From positions 930,001-994,000 of the forward strand of contig JABMLP010000012.1 of NCBI GenBank assembly GCA_013176395.1: a DNA stretch of 64,000 bases, read 5' to 3'. The position numbers were made by a program, and so were the translations under genes. The notes beneath the pieces are model-generated. The model was not told where the DNA came from. It ran no database searches and was given only the letters and a program-made list of their open reading frames with translations. Below are positions 24,262-35,907 of the stretch, piece by piece; within the stretch, counting starts at the first letter, position 1, and every line of letters begins with the position of its first letter. This DNA is from Venturia oleaginea. Its lineage: Eukaryota; Ascomycota; Dothideomycetes; Venturiales; Venturiaceae.

Positions 24262-25701
24262 CTATGAGCCCAGACTGGGGAACGCTTTGGCGTCGTCGAC
24301 TAGAGGAGCTGAGGCAGCTCCACCGCGTGGACCACCACGTCCGCCTCGGAACTCTGGGCGATCTCCACCGCGTCCACGGTCACCGCCGCGTCCGCGTCCA
24401 CGGAATCCACCACGGTCGCCACGGTCTGGGCGGTCACCACGGTCTCCTCCACGATCACCGCGGCCTCCACGACCACGTCCTCCACGACCAGCTGGTGCGC
24501 CTGCTTCAGCTGCCATATATTGACGTGGGTCAACACCCTTGAGGTCAAGGAAGGTCTTCTCTTTCTTTTCGCGGTCACGCTTGTTCTTGCCACCGGTACC
24601 GGCTATGAAGTCCTCCTCTTCTCCTTCACGGGAAAAGGCCTTGCCTTCTGGGAACTTCTTGCTTGCGCCCTCGTTTGGCTTTCGGACTTGGAGCTGACCG
24701 GCGAGCTCAAGCTTCTTCTGTGCGACCTCAGCGAGGTACTCATCGTAGCTCTTGGTCTGAATCTCAGGCTCGGCCTCCTCTTCTGGAACGGCATCGGCGT
24801 TGGCATCTGGTGCCCAAACTTCTCCATCGGCGTTGACTGGTGGTGGGACGGAGGTGTCGAAACCATCCTTCTCTTCCTCCTTGGCAATGGCCTCACCGGC
24901 TTTCTCGTCATTGAGCTCGCCTTCGCCAGTCTCGCGGCCCCATCCGTGACCGGCTTGCTTTGCGTGGTCGCTGTATGGTGTCAGGGATGTGAGAATAAAG
25001 AATTGACGCAAAAATATTCTTACGCTATGCCAGTCTTGGAATGCCTATCATCCCGTCCACCACGTCCGCCGCGTCCTCCACGAGTGCCACGTCCACGGTA
25101 TTCACCACCTAATTGTGTTAGTGATGCTGACAAACGATGACTTGATCGTGTTTGTTGTACCTCGCTGAGGGCGGGAACCCTCTTCAGGAGCGTGCGATCG
25201 GTTGTTGGCGCTGCCAGCGGTACGGTCGCGGAAAGCTGAGAACTTTGTAAGAGTGGGTTCGAAGACATATGTGTGCTATTGTGATGGTGGTCGCTGGGAA
25301 GGATATTACATACCTCGCTCGTTGGCCGAAGCTGGCTCTTGACGTCCACCTCGGGCAGCTCCAGCTGATGGGGCACGAACTGGTGCATCCCCAGCGGCAT
25401 TGCGCTTGCCAGTCCTCGGCGCAGGCTTGTCGATGGCCTTGGTAGGAGGCTCGGGCTCACGGTCAGAGTCCTGATCGGGGTCGTTGCCTGTGGAAGTTTG
25501 TTAGTACGTGATGGAAAACATTTATCGTCAATGCGCTCGTCGTCGGTGTCCAACGAGTATGACTGGTGAACAGTGAGGAGAGCGAAGACAGACATACCCA
25601 AGAGGTCGTAAAGGTTCTGCTCGCACAACTGGAGTTAGTGATAGCTCAATTGAGAAGTGCATCCATGTATATCTGCGTACTTTGCTTGCGATGCCACTCA
25701 T
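24262..25701 (-). CDS. STM1: Stm1/SERBP1-like ribosome- and RNA-binding protein
   Basis: Six exons (25701-25681, 25616-25598, 25487-25314, 25235-25161, 25108-25024, 24970-24262) encode about 360 residues. The start MSGIASKNLYDLLGND is the typical Stm1 N-terminus and is split over three exons, two of only 21 and 19 nt. The middle is charged and disordered. The block around SYDEYLAEVAQKK resembles the HABP4/PAI-RBP1 region, and the C-terminus is an arginine-glycine array (RGGRGDRGG and similar, about residues 285-345) ending KAFPSLGS. Proteins of this type bind idle 80S ribosomes, clamp mRNA-entry and factor sites during starvation, and bind RNA or G-quadruplexes through RGG repeats. The strong GC skew of the RGG array produces long open frames on the opposite strand that are not genes. 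Confidence 0.92.
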
Positions 25702-26544
25702 GATGACCGTGTCAGCGCCTCAGCGCAATTCCTCCTAAGGGCTCAATCCGAATGCAATGGCAGATAAAAATCGAGAATCAGCTCAGTGCGAGCTTGACCC
25801 TCAATACAGGATGGAGAGATAGGTGGATGCGAAAAGCGTGGTGTTGATTGAGGAAGCTCGAATCGTGAAGTTCTTTCTTCGCTAGGGCCAATTTGTCAAT
25901 TTGGTTGTGCGGCCTGTCGGTGGGTGAGAGCTCACACTCGAAGCTTGGACCAGCCCCGGAGAATTATGTTCCCTGCGATTTAGTAGTTTCTGGATCAGTT
26001 CTCTTGCTCTTTGTTGCATCGTATAGGCTCTATTCTCCTCTTCACTATCATCCAAGCGCATTATTTATTCGCGTTGATTGTGGGTCGAGGACGGGGCTGA
26101 TTGTTTAGGTCCTCCATACGTTCGTTCTATAGCCCTCCAGCTAACCACAGCACAGTGGCTTCAAGTCATGCATTATATTCACTGCAATTTAGCTGTACCA
26201 CGAAAACCCGAGGAGCACTGAATTGATGAGGCCACTGGGACAGTATATTGACAGAAGTCATCACGCAACAAGACACAGGCATTCAGTAAGGATATTGTTA
26301 TTGGGCCTATGGATCGCCTGGCTGTCCAAGTGCTTCTTGGTTTTGACATAGTTCATTCGATATATCCACAATAGACGCCCAAAGGACTCTTCATCCTTTC
26401 AGCAAGGAGGTGTCCGCAGTTCCGTACCTTTGACAATAACACGCTACATGACCTACTTTTGAACAGAACCGCCACTACGGGCTTCGTGACGACCATCCCA
26501 ATAGCTGACAATGCTTCCTGACGCCACATTATTACATTTCCTTT

Positions 26545-26556
26545 TTCCTTAAGGAA
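26545..26556. repeat. 12-bp perfect palindrome TTCCTTAAGGAA
   Basis: A perfect dyad at 26545-26556, 20 bp from a second strong hairpin. It could be a factor-binding site or part of a transcript-end structure for kapC. Confidence 0.6.
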
Positions 26557-26575
26557 CGACCGATTCCATACGTCT

Positions 26576-26597
26576 CGCTCCGTATCTGTACGGAGCG
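26576..26597 (-). terminator. Strong hairpin downstream of kapC
   Basis: A perfect 9-bp stem, CGCTCCGTA with TACGGAGCG, closes a 4-base loop. It lies about 140 bp past the kapC stop codon, a usual 3' UTR distance. A 3' UTR or transcript-end structure is the likeliest role, but fungi do not need hairpins for termination, so this is uncertain. Confidence 0.35.
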
Positions 26598-26733
26598 CAG
26601 AGATCCGCCTCGCGAATGTTTTTCAAAAGAGATGGACCCGACACTCACTGTTTGAGCGATTACCATGTCGATTGGAAACGGATCGAGAAATGCCATCAAG
26701 GCTCATGGAATTAAAATATCCTCTCATGCTCCA

Positions 26734-28201
26734 CTACCGAGTGGTTGTATCAAATGAAAACTGCGTGGGGAAATGCATGCTCGCTGAGAGTCCAAACGGA
26801 TCGGCGTCCAGCATAGGATCGTAGCCATCTTCGTAAATATTATGGTTCATCTGTCCTCCAAATCCTCCATTACCATCAGATCCTTGAGCTGACGGTGGTT
26901 GTGGTTGTAACGGTGGGTGGTTCTGCCCATTTGTGGGCATTGGTCGCTGTTGTTGTCTGTGCTGTTGTGGGTGCATGTTCTGTGGTGGTACAGGTGGGAA
27001 CGGTGGATATCCAGCAGTGTTTGCTGATCCGTCGGCTTCTTCTTCGAGCATATCGGCTTGCTGATCGTATTCCTGTTCTAAACACAAGCATTAACCCTAG
27101 GACACAAAGTTCCATGTCTTAAGTGGACACATCAATGGGTACTTGCCTAGCTCTTCATAATGATTTTGAAATGGTGACGGATAATAGCTCGGTCCTGTGC
27201 CGGCGTTGGCTGTCAATGCACTCGCAATCGTAGCGGCGCTGGTTGGATACGTACTGTTCACTGCTGCCGGCCTCGGAGGAGGATTGAACTGCGGTCTAAG
27301 CTGCTGCTGCGGCGGTCGTAATTGCTGGTTCTGCTGAGATACTGGACCAAATGATGGTGAGATTGCTCCACCTTGAGGGAGGAAGTTTGGAGAGTGGGTG
27401 ATCGATGTGGCAGGCGAGGATATGTGAGATGTTGGTGTCGGTTGTATGCGTGGAGAGATGGTAGGAGGCAGTCCAGGCGAGATGCCATCAGGCTTTGGCA
27501 TGCCGGTCAGCGACCTCCGATTCTGCGCGTACTTGTTAACGGCATATCGTTGTATGGGTTGTGACACAGGCACCACGGAGACGGGCATGCGCGTGGGGCC
27601 TAGATTGGGACTTCCTCCTTTCGCTCTCAGTTCAGCCTGCACATCGATACCTGTTATCTTGGTGTTAGTTGTGGGTCAAAGGTCTAGGCCATGGTCGCTC
27701 ACCTTTCTCGAGAAGGATGCGCTCTAGTAAAGAGTTCTTGTACCGTAGCATGAGACATTCGTCTGCCGCACTTCGATGACTCTGTTGTAGACTCTGCAAG
27801 TTCTCTTCATGAAGTTTGATTGTGCTCTCTAATTGTTTGATGTACTCTGTCCGTCGTTCTCGGAAGGCGGCTTGAGCCTGTCTATTTCGTTGTTTACGTT
27901 CTTCGGACGTTGCATATATCTTCAGACATGGAGTTAGCATTCAAGGTCCAATATTTGGCCATTGGAAAGCCAATTGCGGCCTGGCTTTATGTTGGAGAAT
28001 TCTTACAGGCTTGCGCCCACCTTTCCTCTTCTGCTGCTGCTGTTGCTCTTCATGCTGAGGCTGGTCATGTTCGTGATGTCCCTCCGCTTCTGGCGTCGAG
28101 GCAGACGAGATGGAGGACCTGTCACCCTCGCCCAGATGGTGATGATCCTCCACCTTTCCCACTGTTGGAGAGGGCATATCTCTAATTGCGAAGTCTCCCA
28201 T
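26734..28201 (-). CDS. kapC: KapC-like bZIP transcription factor
   Basis: Four exons (28201-28007, 27919-27703, 27650-27147, 27077-26734) encode about 419 residues. The basic region spans the first intron: KGGRKP joins to IYATSEERKQ, then NRQAQAAFRERR, the AP-1/Pap1-type DNA-contact motif, followed by a leucine zipper (YIKQLEST, LHEENLQSLQ, LLERILLEK; about residues 85-135). GIDVQAELRAK follows, as in Aspergillus KapC. The rest is rich in Q, P, S and N, ending in an acidic activation-like tail (YDPMLDADPF). KapC-type factors are nuclear AP-1-like regulators reported to affect stress responses, development and secondary metabolism. The third intron begins with GC rather than GT. The start at 28201 is the first in-frame ATG, directly after a possible 5' UTR acceptor (CTGCAG), so a 5' UTR intron is possible. 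Confidence 0.87.
27078..27146 (-). other. GC-AG intron in kapC
   Basis: The 69-bp third intron starts GCAAGT and ends TTTAG. Only this border keeps the frame (joining EEL to EQEYD); the nearest GT (GTACCC, 4 bases on) would shift it. GCAAGT is the classical strong form of the rare GC donor. Confidence 0.8.
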
Positions 28202-30664
28202 CTGCAGGTCGCAGGTCCCCACCCCTCGGAGGCCCTGGTGGAAGGCAGATTCCTTCCTCACAGCGACACCAAAATAGTGGGTTCAAATGTGCAAGTCCGG
28301 GGCTTTGCAAAATCAGGGCCCACACGCGCGGCACTGGAAGTGTTCCAGAATGTCGGGTTGAACGTTGGCTCAGTATTGGGGTCTGTAGAGTAGAATTTTG
28401 ATAATGGGATGATAACGCTGTTGGTGGCTACAGGCTGGGTGGACTTGGTAAGTAATTCGTTGGGTAATAGTAATTGACACCGAGCAGAGAGAAGGTGCGC
28501 GGAAACCATAAAACATTTTCCTCGTTACGAGCTAGCATTTACTTGGGAGCAAGTGTGGGGGGGGGAAGCCATCAAGCCATAATAGAATTGGCCAAAGCCC
28601 AGCAACGGATTCCAGTGAATCAATCGCTGCTGCTGCCACTGACACGTCGTGGCGGCAGCCGCAGGGATCCAGCGGCGTCCATGTCCGCCTCTGGGCCACC
28701 TCTGGGCCCCCTCTGGGCCATGATGCTGAACACGAGGGAGCTGGCTGTACGCTGTTTCGCAGGCCCTGCATGTCTAGAGAGAGGACAGGGAGCAGAGTTT
28801 GCAGCTGCTCCTCTTTCGACCTGCTCGAGCGAAGCAATTCTCTGCGCCTTGCGGTGCCATCCTAGCAGGCCGACGACTTGCGACGAATCGCTCTTCCTGC
28901 GGCGACCTACGCCATTCCGACCGACCAGAAACAGCGTCTCCAGTAGGCGACCTCGCCTGAGGTCAGCAGGCAGAGGTCGCACAGGCTATCAAGGGTAAAA
29001 TATCTCCTAATGGCATAGTGTAATGACGGCCGACACGGCCAAGCGGGCAACCCTTGAAATTCTCTTCAGGCCTTGATGAAGCTTCTCCGAGGAACGCACG
29101 CGATGTTGCAGCCGCGCTTGTGATAGGAGCGACAGACGCTGTAGACGCAGCACGATAATCTTGTTGCTGATCCATGGCCCCCAAGGAGTACTTATACCAA
29201 CAGCACACCTCCTTCGCAAGAACTATCTCGTAGCCGTGATGCCATTTCTGTGTCTCCATGCGAATCCGAAACTTCCAGAACATCGCCCGCTCTTCAGACG
29301 AACCCTCGGTATCCTTCATCCGCAAGTCCTATTTCACAATGTCTAGTCCGGAGGGGTGCTCTGGTGGCCATCCTAGCGGCACTTTCGAACCTGCCGATGA
29401 ATCAGCCGGATATATAACTGCAGGACATCGTGAACCAGGATGCCAGGCTCGCTGAAGATCACGGTGCATTCCTTGGTCTGCGATGCTTGGTGTTCGTGCT
29501 CTACCATAGCATCCGCGGGAAACACATTGACATTCGAAGGGCTCATCAGGAGGTTGACGTTGCGCCATGGTAATAGTGAGGACGCGATCCCATGCTTGCT
29601 CCAGTCCCGCGTCCTATTGGTCCTCTTGAAGTGGAATCTGACATGATTGAGGGGTGCGACCAACGTGGGTGCAATGTCAGGATGTGTGGTGGTTTGATAG
29701 ATCAAAAGAAAAGCGTAGTACGTTCGCACTCATCCAGGTCGGTCCCTTGAGTTCTTTGCTTCTGTTGTGTCGACCAGCGGCGCCGTATTTGCTTTCTCCA
29801 GAGATGGGGTTCTGGAGAAGCGTTATAGTTGTCCATATCAAAGTCGCAAGAGTCCATCGACATCGACATCGACATTATGTTGATACGAACGTAACATGCT
29901 GTACAAATACAACTTGTCGTTCAAGAGCAGAGACTAGATGACCTGGCGGCATCTCTATCATGGGATTGATTGACGGGCGGAGATTTTGTGCACTTTGGTA
30001 TCAACGAATCTTTCCTTCTCCACTCGAGGATGTTCCTTCGTCTAGAATCTTGTTCACTCCAATTTTGGACTTATCATTCTATATCCCGGATTGGAAGCTA
30101 TCTTACTTTGCGGCAGTTTCGGCCGCGACCTCATTCAGTTATGCTCTTGCCTTAGTACCCCTTCATCACCATCGTGACTCCTTCTTCTCTCCTTCAACGC
30201 GCCTGACAATTATCCCAAACTCTGGGCGATATTGACGTCTCTGAAATGTCTTTGGATCTGGCGATGGCCAACTACCTCCACAAACCCCTAGTTCAATCAA
30301 CCACCAGATTGATCCTCATTCGGTAGGCATGTTATCGACCGACACATACTTCCCGCGGGCCATTCGATCTTGTTCCTCCACCACCACTGCGGATCGCTGA
30401 CGTGCGGTCGCAACCGCGTCCTCTCGTTTTCACGGGCTTCCGAGTCACCCACGATTGCGCCGAGACGAGGATTTGTTGGGATCGGCTGAGGCAGGGCGAG
30501 ACAACGAAGCCTGCGGCATACCTATTGAAACGATACAGACCTCAAACGGATATCACCCTGGATACGGCCAACCATCTTCACGACATTGCGATAGATCGCC
30601 CGATAATCTTCGACAACAGCATACTATACCCCTTTCCTCCACAACATTGATAGAAGAGCCAACG
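28202..30664. other. Divergent intergenic region, 2.5 kb
   Basis: Lies between the start of kapC and the arrestin-like gene, so it must hold both promoters. It contains a 9-G run at 28557-28565, an 11-bp triple repeat at 28688-28720 and a small GACATC repeat near 29857. Frames at 28258-28509 and 28963-29325 (minus) look protein-like but do not join kapC in phase. Sequence before 30665 may include further 5' exons of the arrestin gene. Confidence 0.4.
28688..28720. repeat. 11-bp tandem repeat, three units
   Basis: CCTCTGGGCCA is present three times head to tail with one changed base in the middle unit. Located in the presumed kapC upstream region. Confidence 0.7.
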
Positions 30665-33210
30665 ATGGAAGACGGTGCCAGCAATAATAATCGCCTACCG
30701 CCCCCATGGGTCCCGAATGGAGCCAACGCACCTTGGCCAAACCAGATTCGCCCTCTATCAGACATTCGAGAAATCACGGAGCCAAGCTTAGCAGACCTCA
30801 CAAACCGCTACCATGGCGTCCATCGGAGACCGTCATTGAAGAGGAATGGATCATTGAGCCGGCAAAACTCCCTCTCACGGAAGGACTCCCTGTCCAGGCA
30901 TCCTTCTTGGAAGGGATCTATCAAAGCAGGCACGCAAAATATTGTGGAAGAGGAACAACGTCCAATACCGCCATACGAGCAGACAGATCAATCAAGCGAT
31001 TACAGCGTCCAACTTGATAATGTCCCTCGGCGTGTATCTTCACAGGGACGACGAGGCCGAGAAAGAACTGCTTCTGTTTCGCGGCGACAGCCATCAGTCC
31101 CCGCCCCTGCTCCTCGAGGCCTGGGGTACACCATACCCAATCATGGTCATTCGGTATCGCCTGTGAAAGAAGCAATTGGACGATCCGACATATATTACGA
31201 CCTGCTCCGGCGACAGCCTTCAAGGACTTTTTCGAGATCTATCGAGCCAAATTACGATATACTCGATTTCCCCAAGCACCAACATCCCAGGATATCGGCG
31301 GAATTGCATGTTGGAGCATCGCTTTTCGTTGGCGGTGGAAGTGTTGAAGGTCACGTACGCGTCGTTATTGACCACTGTGAGCGCTCAAGGCATAGAAGAC
31401 AATTAGCATTGTCGCGGGTCTCCGTGGACTTGCTCGGCGTTGAAGAGATGTCGACTTCTAGGCGAAATGTCTTTTTGAATCTAGCGACAGAGCTGGTCGA
31501 CTCCGATAATCCTCCTCCTCACAACATGGTGGAGTCACTCAAACAGTTGTCTCCACTGGATCCCTTCTGGATGCTTGCCCCCTCCAATTCGAACCTTCCC
31601 TTTTTACTGAGTTTGCCGCTGGATATTGGGCCGCCCCCATTTTATTCAAAGCATGCTCGAATACGGTATCTCCTGGCTGTGACGCTTCTCGTCAGAGATC
31701 AAGGCAAGCAATATCTGGTGAGAGCGTCGCAGGAAGTTTCAGTGTTGTCAGTTTATGATCGTGAGTGCTCCAGAATTTCAAGCTACCAGTCTTCATCACT
31801 GACCACGAGCAGCCGAGAAAGCACTCATGTCGCTCCCAAGCCCGTTGACAGCATCGGATGAATATGTTCGGCATCGAGACAACGGAATAGAGACCATCAA
31901 AGTCACTGCCGGATTGCATCGGCAGGTCTGGGTTAGCGGAACGAATATTTTCGTTGACATCCACATTGCAAACAAGAGCAAAAAAGTGGTCAAGCGACTG
32001 GAGCTTCAGCTCGAAAGAGACATTTTGTTTTACAAACATGTAAGTCCACTTGAATTCCTACCGAAAAGATTCTAACAGAATGCAGGTAGCAGCAACAACC
32101 ATGGAAAAATCCGCCAGCCAAGCAAGAATATTCGACAACAATGAGCGAACCATTCTCAGCAAGGGCATTCTCAAAAGCGGTTCGTGCGGGTGGAATGGGA
32201 TACCGGCTCACACATCAGACATGCGTACCTGTGATCTCGAGTTACCTCGCGGCCATGCGACGGTGAAATGCGGGAAATTCTTCGAAGTCCGTTACTTTCT
32301 CAATGTGATAGTGAGCGCCTCACATAGCAAACTAATCACGGTCCAATTGCCTATCGTCCTTATCCACATGAATTCACTTGACGTGGTCCCGAATTCGGTT
32401 GCCCAAGTAGCCGCAGCCATCGAAGAGAAAAGAGCGAAATCACATCACAGAAGTCAAAGTCGCCAACCACGTCCACCAGGCGCTTTGCCAACAAACGATG
32501 CCCATGTGCTGCCACGTCCTGGCTCGCCCACAAAAATTACCCGAAGACCATCCAATGCAAGCGTACAAGGTCGTGCCTTTGCCGCTCCTCGGAAACAGAG
32601 CCTCGATCGTGTAAGGACTGAAGCTGAGGAGCTCTTTGAACTCGGAAAACTCCTCGATACTTCGCCGAGGAAGTACCATTACTCTCCTCGCCGGCGAGCA
32701 ATAGCCTCGACACATAAAGCGCAAAAGGAGTCGCAACCCGAGACCATCTATGGGTACCAAACCCCGCCTTCGAACCGGAAAGCCCGCATTCTGAGTGACG
32801 AGATGGGTGATGAGGTGGAAAATATTCGTAATCGTCTTCGTCGTATGCGATCAAACGAGACGAATCGGAGTATCATCTCCCATCGCAATCAAGATCCGGT
32901 ATCAGGCCCCTCAATTCGACGAGGCAATTCGCTCGGGTCTCGAAGTCAAAAAGTTGGTTTCAGAGATTTGGAGAAGGCAGAGGTGGCATCGGGTTCACCT
33001 GGTGCTAACAACCTGAATATGTCGAGGTTCGAACCACTATCTGCTGCGGCTGGGAGGGCAGCACATACGCAAACGCATAGTCATTCAGGACAACTGAGAA
33101 AAATGAAGAGCATAGAACGGTGGAGGGGCCCGAGTTGGTTTAGCAGCGATCGAAGAGAGAGGAGTAGAGATCGAGAAGAGAGGGAAAAAATGATGACGAA
33201 TTGGATTTGA
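30665..33210 (+). CDS. Arrestin-domain (ART/alpha-arrestin-like) protein
   Basis: At least three exons (30665-31760, 31813-32039, 32086-33210) give 815 residues from the first in-frame ATG. Introns of 52 and 46 bp have GTGAGT and GTAAGT donors. An arrestin N-lobe begins near residue 212 (ELHVGASLFVGGGSVEGHV), with FYSKHARIRYLLAVTLLVRD further on; the C-lobe starts near 385 (HRQVWVSGTNIFVDIHI) and continues through LPRGHATVKCGKFFEVRYF to QLPIVLIHM. The N-terminus and the last 280 residues are basic, serine- and arginine-rich and disordered. Yeast relatives act as adaptors that bring the ubiquitin ligase Rsp5 to plasma-membrane transporters; I did not find a clear PPxY motif here. Open reading continues upstream to about 30401 without an ATG, so one more 5' exon is possible; a candidate lies near 30246-30327. 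Confidence 0.85.
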
Positions 33211-35035
33211 GAGTGATGGAAAGGTATCTTTTTGGGTGTTGTGCGACACTTTTGGTGATGACAATGAGACGCAATGCCTCTTTCTGGCGAAAAGGGCGTT
33301 TATGGTTGTTTAGATTTTCTTCTTTTGGCGTTCATGATGCTTTGGGATTGCGCTTTTTTCTTGTAAAGTAGGATTGATTAGCTATATACCCGCTTTTGGT
33401 GAGCGCGCTTGAATTGGCTGAGCCGAGGGTCTGAATGTTATTTACTCTCTTGTTGCGCGATTTCATGAAAATGTGAAGAGTTGAGAATGGTTTTTGTCGG
33501 CTGTTGGGCTGACTTTACACTACTGCTCTGCTTTTCGCGAGGAATTATGCCACAGGATTACTTTGGATGGTGCCAGCACCAACTCTGCAAGCCAGAATAT
33601 CAGCCCCGGCCTTAGCTACGGTGTGCCCATATTTCCACCGAAGGGTCTCCGATCTCACAAAATGTTTACTCCCTGAATTCACCTGCCCGTTCTTCTCTAT
33701 GTCAAAGCTTATAACAGGCTGGGGTAACTTCCATACCCCAGCCAAAATCATCTTGAACTTTCGGCTGTTTTCACATACTTCGTCGCCATGTTCTTAATGG
33801 TGTTGATTTGTCAACTCGGTCCTGTTTTCGTTCAATACTCCCTTCGCCGCCGTTGTCAGCTCGATACTGAACAAAGCAATCAAGTACATACAGGTCGAAG
33901 ATGTGGTTGTTATTGTCGAAGAGAACGGGAAGGAGGATTCCTTCGACTTTGAGTCTTTCACAGGTTGAGGGCTTTGATAGGTTATCCGAAGACTTATTCA
34001 GCTTTGTGTATATTGAAAGTTACGAATCCACGAAGATACACACACATGAGGCAGTTGAATTGAAGGTTTCTTGATGCTTGAACATCAGGAATTTACAGGA
34101 CACTCAACTGCTTTGAATCCAGTCAAAGCGTCAGGGTTGTTATGATTCCGCAAATGGAGGATCATCTACCCGAAACTCAACTGTGTATGTATGCTTTTCG
34201 CAGCATAGCATGTCACGGTTGTCACCGAGCCGATTGTGATCTTATGTTCTAGCATAGCCACCACCTTGTTTTCTTAGCCACGTTATTGTACGCGGTGGAC
34301 TAGCTATTTGTGCTTTTTTATATTCGGACCTGGTGAGTTGGTGTGGCAGGGAACGGACAGGATAGAGTCGAAGCTCTAAAGATGAAGATGGCGGAGAAGG
34401 CGATATGAGTTTTGATATTAATTCGTGTGGGGATCTTGGGATGTCAGTGTCAAATGGATAGTCGACCAGTTGTATCAGACCTGTTCTCGAGGAACAAAAT
34501 ACACTCTCTGCTCGAGAGATCGAGACAGAAGAGGAGGCGTTCGGGACCAGAGCGCAAAGGGAGAGGCTTTGGGCAAGGCATGCGCGCTGACAAGCCGAAA
34601 AGATTATCTTGGGAGAAGCTGAGACTGTACCACATCTGTCATTACAGCGACAAAGTCCTGTTACCTCACCTTCAAATCCGGTAAAGCATCTCACCAACCA
34701 ATTTTTCGACGCGGAGATAATTACGTCTGTACTAAGAAACAGCGAGCAGAATACGAGAGCATGAAATACATGAAGATGAGCAATTCTATCCATACTAGTA
34801 GCAAGAAAGACCTCCCAGAGGCCAACCTACTATTGATGAACCTGTCCAATGGGTATCCAAACACAACGCCTCGCTGGCACGCCAGAAAATTTCAAGAAAG
34901 ACTGTGAATCGCATCCATGCAACGATAAATCCGTAATTGTGAATGGCACAGGGCCATTACTGTTTTCTCGAACCATAGAATCGGCGTCGAGATCAAAGTA
35001 TCCATCATTCCCCATACATATATCCATCACCCTCA
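33211..35035. other. Intergenic, no supported gene
   Basis: Both neighbours end here (the arrestin gene from the left, the Q-rich gene tail from the right), so it is a convergent region. Open frames such as 34242-34793 (minus) show no domain or splice support. Confidence 0.45.
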
Positions 35036-35907
35036 CTATCCTGTCTTCCATTCTCGTGTACCACGTGCAGGTCGCTTCTTCGTCGACATCTCGCGCCCGT
35101 CCCAGTCCTCAGATGGTCGGCTTGCAACTATGGGTGCTGTAGGAGCTGTGTTGTTAGCTCGTGCTTGTGCATACGGCGTACCTTGGGCAGGACCTCCGTT
35201 GCGCATTTGTGTTGACCCCTTTCAGAGTGCGCGTAACTCTGCCGATTCTGCTGCTTAGTAGTCAGTCTCGACTAATATCGGATGTTGTCGAATTTAGCAG
35301 GTGAACATACTGGTGTTGTAGGCTCCTTAGAAGACGATGTTGACGAGTGAAGGACTCTTGATTGCTTCTCCCATGCCTCTGGCTCTCTGATATGTGTATC
35401 TCCCGCGCTATTGGCCATGAGTTTCCCGGAAGAATTTGTACTATCTCTTCTAGCCGAAGTCCTCGGGCTTGCCTTCGCGTCCCGACCCGGCGTGCGAGAG
35501 TTGTAGGGGCTAGGCGGGTTGGGAAACATCTGAAACGGATGACCAACTGCGATTGGCGTGCCCATTTGATTTGGATAGAATGGAACGCCTTATCCTTGGT
35601 TCGAAGCATTGTGCATCTGAGTCTGGAAGGCTTCCATCTGATTAGAAGATATCCCAGGCGACGGGGTGGGCAAAGACTCAATTCTCTGTGCCTGCTGCTG
35701 CTGCGAATTTTTTTGGTTGTACTGCTTGTGAGAGGCAGGTTGCTGTTGTGGAGATGATACGTTCTGTAGTGCTGGTGTCATTGCTTGTTATCGCTGCTGT
35801 ATCTGCTGCGGTGAAGGCATTGTCTGATTTCAAAATGCCGATTGTATCTGCTGTAGTTGAACGGGCGATGACGACGGGTTCTGAGCAAGACCACGCATCG
35901 TTTGTTG
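35036..35907 (-). pseudogene. Decayed 3' tail of the Q-rich gene, riddled with stops
   Basis: Directly after the TAG of the upstream reading frame (35910-35908) the same frame continues for about 210 codons with the same Q/P/S/N-rich style, interrupted by TGA (35832-35830), TAA (35790-35788) and TAA (35592-35590). Segments include QLQQIQSAF, NVSSPQQQPAS and NPPSPYNSRTPGR. A good GTATGT donor near 35311 and a CTACTAAGC branch with a CAG acceptor near 35253 suggest a last intron. The final stretch to 35036 still looks coding (NGGPAQGTPYAQARANN) but in a shifted frame with another TGA. The pattern is a formerly longer protein whose end has been lost. Confidence 0.65.

Larger units (their letters stand above)
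25702..26733. other. Intergenic between STM1 and kapC
   Basis: Includes the STM1 promoter and the kapC 3' region (both genes on the minus strand). Two palindromes about 140-190 bp beyond the kapC stop codon are listed separately. No coding region is supported. Confidence 0.5.

Noticed and set aside
24239..25140. Long plus-strand frames opposite the STM1 gene, one of them rich in Pro/Arg
   Set aside because: They are the antisense of the RGG array and the charged middle of the Stm1-like protein; the GC skew of glycine-arginine codons removes stops on the other strand.
35272..35681. Alternative minus-strand frame of 139 codons under the Q-rich tail
   Set aside because: Its arginine/leucine-rich composition is typical of an off-frame reading; the other frame has the Q/P/S style of the upstream protein, and splicing into this frame has no fitting branch/acceptor set.
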